The notes under the pieces were generated by a model that was not told where the DNA came from, did not search any database, and saw only the letters and a program-made list of their open reading frames with translations. 35,621 nt of DNA from Comamonadaceae bacterium 2PF (lineage in GTDB: Bacteria; Pseudomonadota; Gammaproteobacteria; Burkholderiales; Burkholderiaceae_C). Below, piece by piece: positions 29,502 through 35,621 of this stretch. The stretch lies in contig SCMV01000040.1 in the NCBI GenBank assembly GCA_005502875.1, positions 1 to 35,621 of the forward strand, written 5' to 3'. Numbering within the stretch: position 1 is the first letter of the stretch; every line of letters begins with the position of its first letter. The position numbers and the translations under genes are program-made.

Positions 29502-30890
29502 TCAGCGCAGGTCCGCGTCCGCGATCCAGTTGCCGTGAAAGCCCGCCGGGATGCGCGCCGGGATGTGCACCACCGCCTGCGGCGGCCCGGTGAAGTCGTC
29601 GGCGTTGATCACGTGGAGCTCGGCCGTGCCGCTTTGGCGGTTGTGCACGAGGCCCACCAGCCAGCCGTCGTCTTCTGCGCCCTGCGCCTGGCGGGGCACG
29701 AACACGAACTCGCCCGGCACCGCGTGCAACCCCAAGTCATGGCGTAGGGTCTGGCCGACCTTCAGGTCATGGCGCCACAGTGGCAAACCGCCCTGGCGGC
29801 CGTCACCAAAGCCCACCGCGTAAGCGTAACGGTATGGCTCGCCGGTCAGGCGCTCGTCAAAGCGCGGGAACTCCTGCGGCTGCTCGTGCAGCACCTCGCG
29901 CACCACGCGGCCGCCATCGGCGGGCATCGTCCAGCGCTCGAAGCGCGCACCCGAGTCCATCTCAGGGCCCTGGCTCGAGCGATCGAACATGCGGCGGTGG
30001 GCCACCACGTCCATCACCACGCTGCCGTCGGGCAGGTCAAAGGCGTTGCAGGGGTGAAAAACGAAGCACGGGTCCACGTCGTGCCAGCGGATGTCGCTGG
30101 CCTGGCCGTCTTTGGGCAGCAGGCCCACCCGCGCCGGGTGCCGGTCGTTCCAGGCGTAGGGGAAGGCAGAGAAGGACAGCAGGCGCTTGAAGGAAAACGT
30201 CACCGGCAGGTCCAGCACGACGACGAAGCGGCGGGTGATGGCGCAGTCGTGGATCATCGGCCCGTGCTTGACCGGGATGTCAACCACGCGGTCGACCTCG
30301 CCCTGCGGCGACACGCGCACGTGCTGCACCTTGTGGCGAACCAGGGCGTCGTAGCAGATGGCGTGCAGCGCGCCCGTGTGCGGGTCGCGGTGCGGGTGCG
30401 CCGAAAAGGGCTGCTTGCGCGGGCTGTCGAAGGTGCCGTGGCGCACGCTGTCGAGCCGCGCGTCAAGCTGGATGGGCAGCATGCCGGCCTCGACCGAGGC
30501 CCACACCCGGCCCGCGTGGGCGTAGACGTTGGTGTTGACCACGTCGCCCACGCCATGCCGGGGCCCGGGCAGAAGCGGCCGGCCCAGCGCCTTGTGCGCC
30601 GTGTTGCTGCCCACGTAGCGGCTGCGGTACCACTCGGCGCGCCCACCCTGCAGGCGCAAGCCGTGGACCATGCCGTCGCCAATGAACCAGTGGTAGCGCT
30701 TGGGCTTGGGCTGCAGCGGGTTGGGGCCGATGCGGGCGTACACCCCATTCAGCGCCGCCGGCAGCTCGCCGACCACGCGCAGGGCGGTGGTTTCCGTTTC
30801 GGTGGGCACGGGCGCGTAGACGTCTTCCAGGAAGTCGGGCTGGTCGGCGGCGAGCGGGCGCGAACCGCTCCAGGGCAGGGTCAGGGACAT
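29502..30890 (-). CDS. Carotenoid/stilbene cleavage oxygenase (RPE65 family)
   Basis: This 462-residue protein belongs to the RPE65/carotenoid oxygenase family of non-heme iron enzymes that split a C=C bond in carotenoids, apocarotenoids or lignin-type stilbenes. The N-terminal YARIGPNP and HWFIGDGMVHGL motifs are clear. The four iron-binding histidines can be assigned: H165 in SAHPHRDP, H214 in MIHD, H279 in VFHPCNAFD and H452 in GFHGNW. No signal peptide is present, so it is probably cytoplasmic. The substrate is unknown, and no carotenoid synthesis gene is nearby. It is divergent from a TetR regulator, across a 94-base region with two operator-like dyads, so it is probably that regulator's target. 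Confidence 0.9.
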   Translation of the reverse strand: MSLTLPWSGSRPLAADQPDFLEDVYAPVPTETETTALRVVGELPAALNGVYARIGPNPLQPKPKRYHWFIGDGMVHGLRLQGGRAEWYRSRYVGSNTAHKALGRPLLPGPRHGVGDVVNTNVYAHAGRVWASVEAGMLPIQLDARLDSVRHGTFDSPRKQPFSAHPHRDPHTGALHAICYDALVRHKVQHVRVSPQGEVDRVVDIPVKHGPMIHDCAITRRFVVVLDLPVTFSFKRLLSFSAFPYAWNDRHPARVGLLPKDGQASDIRWHDVDPCFVFHPCNAFDLPDGSVVMDVVAHRRMFDRSSQGPEMDSGARFERWTMPADGGRVVREVLHEQPQEFPRFDERLTGEPYRYAYAVGFGDGRQGGLPLWRHDLKVGQTLRHDLGLHAVPGEFVFVPRQAQGAEDDGWLVGLVHNRQSGTAELHVINADDFTGPPQAVVHIPARIPAGFHGNWIADADLR

Positions 30891-30928
30891 GGCGGCTCCT
30901 TGGTGGGCAACGGGTCGCGTTCAGGTTT

Positions 30929-30947
30929 ATGTTGACAGCGTGAACAT
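30929..30947. promoter_or_regulatory. Operator-like dyad 1 (carotenoid oxygenase/TetR)
   Basis: ATGTTGACAGCGTGAACAT has arms ATGTT/AACAT and inner AC/GT symmetry. It matches the left half of dyad 2 (ATGTNGACA) and diverges in the right half. Its centre is 36 bases from the centre of dyad 2. TTGACA inside it could also serve as a -35 element. Confidence 0.5.
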
Positions 30948-30964
30948 GCGCATGACACCATGAA

Positions 30965-30983
30965 ATGTGGACAATGTCAACAT
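30965..30983. promoter_or_regulatory. Operator-like dyad 2 (carotenoid oxygenase/TetR)
   Basis: ATGTGGACAATGTCAACAT reads as ATGT-n-GACA-n-TGTC-n-ACAT, almost perfectly symmetrical over 19 bases. It ends one base before the TetR start codon at 30985, where no Shine-Dalgarno is visible, suggesting direct autorepression of a short-leader transcript. Confidence 0.65.
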
Positions 30984-30984
30984 C

Positions 30985-31716
30985 ATGGTTTCACCTCCCT
31001 CCGCCGCCAAACCCGAGCGCGCCTACCACCACGGTGACCTGCGCAATGCCCTGATCGACGCCGGGCTCAATGCACTCGAAGCGCAGGACGCCTCAGAGCT
31101 GAGCCTGCGCGCGCTGGCCCGCGAGCTGGGCGTGTCGGCCAACGCCGTCTACCGCCACTTCGCCGACAAGGACGCCCTGCTCAGCGCCCTGGCCGCCGAA
31201 GGCTTTCGCCGCTTCGCGCGCGAGCAGCGAGAGGCCCGCGCCCAGGTGGCGACCGCCCCCGTGGCCACCGGCCTGGGCTACATCCGCTTCGCGCAGCGCC
31301 ACCCGGCCCTGTTCCGGCTGATGTTCGGTCGCTTCACTCGGGCCTGCGACAGCGCCGAATTGCAAGAGGCCGCCCTGGCGGCCTTTGGGGAGCTGTTGGA
31401 GGATTCGCGTTCGAAACAGCCCACCGCCGAGGGCGTGGCGGCTGCACCGGGCTCGGCTGCAGCACCCGCTGGCGCCGCCATCGACGAAGCCACCATGCTG
31501 CGCGCCATCGCACGCTGGAGCCTGGTGCACGGCCTGAGCCACCTCATGCTGGAAGGCCAGCTGAGCTTCTTTGGCCCGGGAGCTGCCTCGGATCAACTCG
31601 CCGCAGGTGTGTTGATGGCCTCGGGCCTGGGCTCGGCGCCCCCCGCAGCGCCATGTGGCCAGGCCGCGCCCCTTGCTCAGCCGCGCGGCAAACCGTCGAC
31701 AAAAGCCAGCAGCTGA
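30985..31716 (+). CDS. TetR/AcrR-family regulator
   Basis: This 243-residue protein has an N-terminal TetR DNA-binding domain (about residues 16-60: YHHGDLRNALIDAGLNALE, LSLRALARELGVSANAVYRHFADKDAL). A C-terminal region contains the GLGYIRFAQRHPALFRLMFG stretch, typical of the WHG-type TetR C-terminal domain. I choose the ATG at 30985; an upstream GTG at 30967 would start inside the operator. The probable targets are itself and the divergent oxygenase gene. Its 3' end overlaps the convergent amidotransferase gene by 40 bases. The segment at about residues 135-165 is Ala/Gly-rich and poorly conserved. Confidence 0.88.
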   Translation: MVSPPSAAKPERAYHHGDLRNALIDAGLNALEAQDASELSLRALARELGVSANAVYRHFADKDALLSALAAEGFRRFAREQREARAQVATAPVATGLGYIRFAQRHPALFRLMFGRFTRACDSAELQEAALAAFGELLEDSRSKQPTAEGVAAAPGSAAAPAGAAIDEATMLRAIARWSLVHGLSHLMLEGQLSFFGPGAASDQLAAGVLMASGLGSAPPAAPCGQAAPLAQPRGKPSTKASS

Positions 31717-32432
31717 CCCGGCTGCATCGCCACCCAGGGCTCGTCCAGCGTGAGCGGCTGCGTGGCGATCACGGCCACGCGGTCGCCCGGCTGCGCCTGC
31801 TCAGCGAAGTTCACCTCCACGTCCTGGTCCTGCAGGCGCGCCACGCCAAAGGGGTGCTGGCGCACCAGGTGGTACAGGTGCGTGCTGCAGTGCGCCCACA
31901 GCGCATCGCCCTGGCTGAGCAGGAAGTTGAAGGTGCCGTGCCTGGCCACCTGCGGCACCAGCTCGGCCAGCGTGCGCGTGAGCTCGTCCACATCGGGCAG
32001 GCTGGCGTGGCTCTTGGCCAGCTCCTGCATCAGCCAGCAGAAAGCGCGCTCGCTGTCGGTGTCGCCCACGGGCCGAAAGGCCGCGTGCAGCTTGGACTGG
32101 AAGTCAACCAGGTTGCCGTTGTGCGCGAACACCCAGTAGCGCCCCCACAGCTCGCGCACGAAGGGGTGGCAGTTCTCCAGCCGCACCTCGCCCTGCGTGG
32201 CCTTGCGGATGTGCGCAATCACCTGCTTGCTTTTGATCGGGTAGCGCTTGACGAGGTCGGCCACGGGCGACTGCGCCGCTGGCAGGTGGTCGACGAAATG
32301 GCGCAGGCCCCGGCCCTCGAAAAAGGCGATGCCGAAGCCGTCCGCGTGCTCGGCCGAGCGCGTGGCAAAGCCGGAGAACGAAAAAACGATGTCGGTGGGC
32401 TGGTTGCCGCTCATGCCCAGCAGCTGGCACAT
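31677..32432 (-). CDS. Class II glutamine amidotransferase (YafJ-like)
   Basis: From the ATG at 32432 the 251-residue protein begins MCQLLGMSGN, so after Met removal Cys2 becomes the N-terminal nucleophile of class II amidotransferases. Further family features are HADGFGIAFF, HIRKATQGEV, the glutamine-binding HPFVRELWGRYWVFAHNGNL and GDTDSERAFCWLM. It resembles E. coli YafJ. The physiological acceptor of the released ammonia is unknown. GGAG lies about 8 bases upstream. A longer in-frame start at 32507 would bury the nucleophile and is rejected. Confidence 0.92.
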   Translation of the reverse strand: MCQLLGMSGNQPTDIVFSFSGFATRSAEHADGFGIAFFEGRGLRHFVDHLPAAQSPVADLVKRYPIKSKQVIAHIRKATQGEVRLENCHPFVRELWGRYWVFAHNGNLVDFQSKLHAAFRPVGDTDSERAFCWLMQELAKSHASLPDVDELTRTLAELVPQVARHGTFNFLLSQGDALWAHCSTHLYHLVRQHPFGVARLQDQDVEVNFAEQAQPGDRVAVIATQPLTLDEPWVAMQPGQLLAFVDGLPRG

Positions 32433-32635
32433 GGAAAAACTCCGCAAAGGCTGCGCCGAGAGGGTGAAAGCACGCAGCCCGCCAGTGTAGGCGCCAGGGG
32501 GTTTCATCCCCCGGGAGGAGGCGTTCGCGATGGGGGTTCAGGCGGCTGGCCGGCCGGGTTGGCGGAGGTCATAATCCGTACCGCTAACAAACGGCACCCT
32601 TTTTAACCAACCATCTCTTTTTCTGGAACCCTGTC

Positions 32636-33151
32636 ATGGCCTCTGTCAACAAAGTCACCCTCATCGGCAACCTGGGCCGCGACCCTGAAGTGCGCTACAC
32701 CCCCAATGGCGCCGCCGTCTGCAACGTGTCCGTTGCCACCACGCGCAACTGGAAGGACAAGAACTCGGGCGACAAGGTTGAAGAAACCGAATGGCACCGC
32801 GTCGTCTTCTACGACCGCCTGGCTGAAATCGCTGGCGAGTACCTCAAGAAGGGCCGCTCGGTTTACGTCGAAGGCCGCCTGAAGACCCGCAAGTGGCAAG
32901 ACAAGGACGGCAAGGACAACTACACCACCGAGATCGTGGCCGAGCAGATGCAGCTGCTGGGTGGGCGTGAAGGTGGTGGTGGCGGCGGTGGTTACGGCGC
33001 CCCGGCGGGTGGCGATGACTTTGGCGACGCCCCGGCGCCCGCACCGCGTGCAGCGGCCCCGCGCCCGGCACCGGCTCCGCGGCCTGCTCCGGCGCCTGCG
33101 CCGAAGTCGGCCACCGGGTTTGACGACATGGATGACGACATCCCGTTCTGA
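32636..33151 (+). CDS. ssb: Single-stranded DNA-binding protein
   Basis: This 171-residue protein has the OB-fold domain (about residues 1-110: [55 protein letters not shown]), a low-complexity linker and the acidic C-terminal tip DDMDDDIPF that recruits repair and replication proteins. The linker begins with a glycine run and then becomes Ala/Pro/Arg-rich. SSB coats single-stranded DNA in replication, recombination and repair. CATAAT at 32572-32577 is a possible -10 element. A strong terminator follows. Confidence 0.96.
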   Translation: MASVNKVTLIGNLGRDPEVRYTPNGAAVCNVSVATTRNWKDKNSGDKVEETEWHRVVFYDRLAEIAGEYLKKGRSVYVEGRLKTRKWQDKDGKDNYTTEIVAEQMQLLGGREGGGGGGGYGAPAGGDDFGDAPAPAPRAAAPRPAPAPRPAPAPAPKSATGFDDMDDDIPF

Positions 33152-33190
33152 CTTTGATGAACGCGGCCTGAGGTGACTCAGGAGAAAGAA

Positions 33191-33225
33191 AAGCCCCAAG
33201 CGCATGTCGCCTTGGGGCCTTTTTT
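33191..33225. terminator. Bidirectional terminator after ssb
   Basis: AAGCCCCAAG (33191-33200) pairs with CTTGGGGC (33211-33218), followed by CTTTTTT on the plus strand. On the minus strand the stem is followed by TTTTCTTTC, so it can also end the convergent LysR transcript. Confidence 0.85.
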
Positions 33226-33259
33226 CTGCCGAACGCGGGGGCTGTGACGAAGCAATGCC

Positions 33260-34174
33260 TCAAAGGGTCGACAGCTTCGCCACCAGGTACTCGATCAACA
33301 CGCGCACGCGCAGCGGTTTGTGGCGGTCGGCAGAATACAGCAGCGAGAACGGCCGAGATGCACCGCCCCACTCTGGCAACAGCTCCACCAGGCGGCCGTC
33401 ACGCAGATCGTCCTCGACGAGGAACCGGTAGGTCTGCAACACGCCTGCGCCTGCGCGGGCCAGCGTCACCGGGCCCAGGACGTCGTCCGTGCAGCGCAGC
33501 CGACCAGTGATCGCCAATTCGGCGATCCGGCCATCCTGGCAAACCAACCAGGGCACAGGCTGACCGGTGTTGGGCTGCACGAAGGGCAGGCACTCGTGCC
33601 GCTGCAGGTCCTCGGCTGTTCGAGGCTTGCGCCGGCCGCGCAGGTAAGCGGGCGACGCCACGATCACCAGCGCTGCTTCTTCGAGCTTGCGCGCCACCAG
33701 CCCCGAGTCGGGTGGTGTGCGGGCGCGCACAGCCAAGTCGAAGCCCTCTGCGGTGAAGTCGACATTGCGGTTGGTCAGCTGCAAATCCAGCTCGATGGCG
33801 GGGTACTTCCGGGCGAACGCCGGCAGCAAGGGCAACACACGGTGGTGACCGTATGACGTGGGCAGGCTGATGCGAACCTGTCCAGACGGTGTTTGCTGTT
33901 GCCCCGAGGCTTCCCGCTCGGCCTCGATCAACTGGCCCAAGGCCTGGCGGCACTGCTCGTGGTAACGCTGGCCCGCATCGGTGAGCCGCACGTGACGCGT
34001 GGTGCGCATCAACAGCTGCACGCCCAAGCGCGTCTCCAGCCTGGCCACCGAGCGGCTCACGGCCGCCGCAGTCAAGCCGGCGGCTTTCGCAGCGGCCGTG
34101 AAGCCACCGTGTTGCACCGTGAGGCAGAACAACTCGATGCTGCCGAGCTGCAGGTCGCTGAACTGGCGGGTCAT
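33260..34174 (-). CDS. LysR-family transcriptional regulator
   Basis: This 304-residue protein, from the ATG at 34174, has the LysR winged helix-turn-helix at about residues 10-68 (SIELFCLTVQHGGFTAAAKAAGLTAAAVSRSVARLE) followed by the periplasmic-binding-protein-like effector domain. A TTG at 34195 would add seven residues and is less likely. It is divergent from the gst-tautomerase-NTF2 genes, the classic arrangement of a LysR activator and its target. The shared gap contains TAAAC...GTTTA (34189-34218) and CAAT-GA-ATTG (34193-34202) dyads as possible sites. The ligand is unknown. Confidence 0.92.
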   Translation of the reverse strand: MTRQFSDLQLGSIELFCLTVQHGGFTAAAKAAGLTAAAVSRSVARLETRLGVQLLMRTTRHVRLTDAGQRYHEQCRQALGQLIEAEREASGQQQTPSGQVRISLPTSYGHHRVLPLLPAFARKYPAIELDLQLTNRNVDFTAEGFDLAVRARTPPDSGLVARKLEEAALVIVASPAYLRGRRKPRTAEDLQRHECLPFVQPNTGQPVPWLVCQDGRIAELAITGRLRCTDDVLGPVTLARAGAGVLQTYRFLVEDDLRDGRLVELLPEWGGASRPFSLLYSADRHKPLRVRVLIEYLVAKLSTL

Positions 34175-34284
34175 TGGCGACGTCCATGTAAACAATGAAT
34201 TGAACGAAAGCCAGTTTATTGCGCCTCACATCCTCAATAAAGTCCATCGAACCCCAACACGCGCTCCGCGCCAGAGGACTCCCG

Positions 34285-34896
34285 ATGATGAAGCTCTACT
34301 ACGCCCCCGCTGCATGCTCGCTCGCACCACACATCGTGTTGCGCGAAGCAGGCCTGACCTTTGAACTCGCCAAGGTCGACACCAACCGCCACCTCACGGC
34401 CGACGGTGGTGACTTCTACGCGGTGAACCCGAAGGGCCAGGTGCCGGTGCTCGAACTCGATGACGGCGAGCGCCTGACCGAAGGGCCCGTGATCGCGCAG
34501 TACATCGCTGACAAGGCCGGTGCCAGCTCACTGATGCCCCCAGCCGGCACCCTGGCGCGCTACCACGTGATGGCCTGGCAAAACCACATCGCCAGCGAAT
34601 TGCACAAGTCGTTCACACCGCTGTTTCACGACGACGTGGATGCGAACGCCAAGCAAGCCCTGGCTGCTGTGCTGCTCAAAAAGCTGACCTGGCTTGACGG
34701 GCAGCTGGCGAGCGGGCCCTACCTCACCGGCGATACCTTCACCGCTGCCGACGCTTACCTGTTTGTCGTGCTGGGCTGGGCCCGATTCGTGAAGCTCGAC
34801 ATCGCGCACCTGACGCACCTGCAGGCCTTCCTCACGCGGGTGGCTGCGCGGCCTGCGGTGCGCGATGCGATGCGTGCCGAGGGCCTGCTCAGCTGA
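34285..34896 (+). CDS. gstA: Glutathione S-transferase, beta class (GstA-like)
   Basis: This protein has 203 residues from the ATG at 34285; a second ATG follows immediately at 34288 and gives the usual MKLYYAP start. It closely resembles E. coli GstA (201 residues): CSLAPHIVLREAG with the beta-class active-site cysteine (Cys10 from the second Met), NPKGQVPVLELDDG with the cis-proline, TEGPVIAQYIAD, and NHIASELHKSFTPLF in the helical domain. It conjugates glutathione to electrophiles. GAGGA lies 6-9 bases upstream. It is probably activated by the divergent LysR protein. Confidence 0.93.
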   Translation: MMKLYYAPAACSLAPHIVLREAGLTFELAKVDTNRHLTADGGDFYAVNPKGQVPVLELDDGERLTEGPVIAQYIADKAGASSLMPPAGTLARYHVMAWQNHIASELHKSFTPLFHDDVDANAKQALAAVLLKKLTWLDGQLASGPYLTGDTFTAADAYLFVVLGWARFVKLDIAHLTHLQAFLTRVAARPAVRDAMRAEGLLS

Positions 34897-34917
34897 GCCA
34901 GCCCCTTCAGGTTCAAC

Positions 34918-34943
34918 AAGCTGCGCGGAGCCTCGCGCAGCTT
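34918..34943 (+). terminator. Perfect hairpin between gst and the tautomerase gene
   Basis: AAGCTGCGCG and CGCGCAGCTT form a perfect 10-bp stem with a 6-base loop, beginning 22 bases after the gst stop. No T-run follows. It could be a weak terminator or an RNA-processing/stability element that changes the ratio of gst to downstream transcripts. Confidence 0.5.
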
Positions 34944-34978
34944 CCATTCACCACCGATTGACACGAGAGGACTTGTCC

Positions 34979-35200
34979 ATGCCTTACGTCCACATCCAGA
35001 TCACGCGCGAAGGCGCGACCGTTGAACAGAAAGCCGAACTGATCCGAGGCACCACCGAACTCCTGGTGCGCGTGCTCGACAAGAACCCCGCGACCACGTT
35101 CGTCGTGATCGAAGAGGTCGACACAGATCACTGGGGCATCGGCGGCGAGACCGTGACGGTTTTGCGCCAGCGCGCGCGCGAGCAGGGCGCGCGGCGATGA
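34979..35200 (+). CDS. 4-Oxalocrotonate tautomerase family protein
   Basis: This 73-residue protein begins MPYVHIQITREG; after Met removal Pro1 is the catalytic base of the tautomerase family. KAELIRGTTELLVRVLDKNPATTFVVIEEVDTDHWGIGG covers the helix and second strand. Family members catalyse keto-enol tautomerisation or related reactions in aromatic degradation; the substrate here is unknown. The start is set by the Pro after Met and by GAGAGGA about 8 bases upstream; an earlier ATG at 34865 lies inside gst and is rejected. Its stop overlaps the next start by ATGA. Confidence 0.9.
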   Translation: MPYVHIQITREGATVEQKAELIRGTTELLVRVLDKNPATTFVVIEEVDTDHWGIGGETVTVLRQRAREQGARR

Positions 35201-35595
35201 ATGCGCACCTGAGCCGCTACGGCGATGTGGTCGCCGTGCTGAACGACTACTTCGAGGGGCTGCGACACAGCGACACGCAGCGCCTTCGCCGGGTCTTCCA
35301 TGAACAGGCGGTGTACGCGACCGCCAGCCATGGCCCGCCCCTGGTGTTGCGCATGGACGAGTACCTGCCGATCGTCGATGCGCGGCCATCGCCGGCGTCA
35401 AAGGGCGAGGTGGCGACGGACGAGATCGTATCGATCGAGTTCGTGGGGCCCGCCACCGCGCTGGCGAAACTGCGGTGCTCGATTCAGCCCAGGTCTTTTC
35501 TGGATGTGTTGACCTTGATTCATGTGGATGGACGCTGGCAGGTCATTGCCAAGGTTTTTCACTGGGATGAGGAGGTTCGGGTGATGAGGGGGTGA
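35197..35595 (+). CDS. NTF2-fold protein (putative lumazine-binding/SnoaL-like)
   Basis: This 132-residue protein has the cone-shaped NTF2-like pattern: a helical start (VAVLNDYFEGLRHSDTQRLRRVFHEQAVY), then strands ending in LTLIHVDGRWQVIAKVFHWD, a common closing motif of the PF12893-type putative lumazine-binding family. It may be an enzyme or a small-molecule binder. It overlaps the tautomerase gene by 4 bases and is therefore translationally coupled to it. A function in the same detoxification or degradation step is inferred. The last 26 bases of the window hold nothing recognisable. Confidence 0.85.
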   Translation: MNAHLSRYGDVVAVLNDYFEGLRHSDTQRLRRVFHEQAVYATASHGPPLVLRMDEYLPIVDARPSPASKGEVATDEIVSIEFVGPATALAKLRCSIQPRSFLDVLTLIHVDGRWQVIAKVFHWDEEVRVMRG

Positions 35596-35621
35596 GCTGG
35601 TCGAGGTGCGGGTGGTGGGGG

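Noticed and set aside
29461..29507. Short repeated CAACGCC units after the convergent hairpin
   Set aside because: Only a few imperfect copies are present, in keeping with base composition. There is no evidence for a functional repeat.

Overview
The window is a GC-rich stretch (about two-thirds G+C by eye) of what looks like a chromosome from a betaproteobacterium of the order Burkholderiales, in or near the Comamonadaceae / Leptothrix group. The indications are tandem Porin_4-type outer-membrane porins, the overlapping metX-metW pair, a complete leucine/isovalerate (liu) degradation operon led by a TetR regulator, an FMN-binding glutamate-synthase-like protein and a betaproteobacterial style of SSB tail. 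I see no insertion sequence, phage gene, CRISPR array, tRNA or rRNA.

Left part (1-8.8 kb, all minus strand): a partial gene for a secreted right-handed beta-helix protein fused to a di-heme cytochrome c domain runs off the left edge. Upstream of it lie one FtsX-like ABC permease and its periplasmic adaptor, with no ATPase visible. Then come housekeeping genes pyrF and purB and a DUF898 membrane protein. Next (8.9-13.4 kb) are a YibF-like glutathione transferase, a membrane-anchored glutamate-synthase-like flavoprotein, and the metX-metW methionine operon. The metX leader carries a probable SAM-II riboswitch followed by an intrinsic terminator.

Middle (13.4-20.7 kb, mostly minus strand): the metW-porin gap holds a sigma-54-like promoter, several hairpins and a strong terminator without an ORF, so it may encode a small RNA. 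Two tandem porins follow, each with its own terminator. Then come recQ, a chemotaxis receptor gene interrupted by an in-frame amber codon, and a hotdog thioesterase.

Right part (20.8-35.6 kb): a TetR gene with a perfect palindrome abutting its start codon heads the liuB-liuC-liuD-liuE-liuA genes, which take leucine-derived isovaleryl-CoA to acetyl-CoA and acetoacetate. After it are a PF10118-type putative di-metal membrane protein and a carotenoid/stilbene oxygenase divergent from a second TetR regulator, with two near-palindromic operators between them. A class II glutamine amidotransferase and ssb follow. The window ends with a LysR regulator divergent from a beta-class GST, a 4-oxalocrotonate-tautomerase-like protein and an NTF2-fold protein, which resembles a small detoxification module.

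All identifications come from reading the sequence and recalling families; no search was run. The most interesting items are the beta-helix/cytochrome fusion, the SAM-II riboswitch with an enlarged loop plus terminator, the candidate sigma-54 small RNA, the amber-interrupted receptor and the paired TetR operators.
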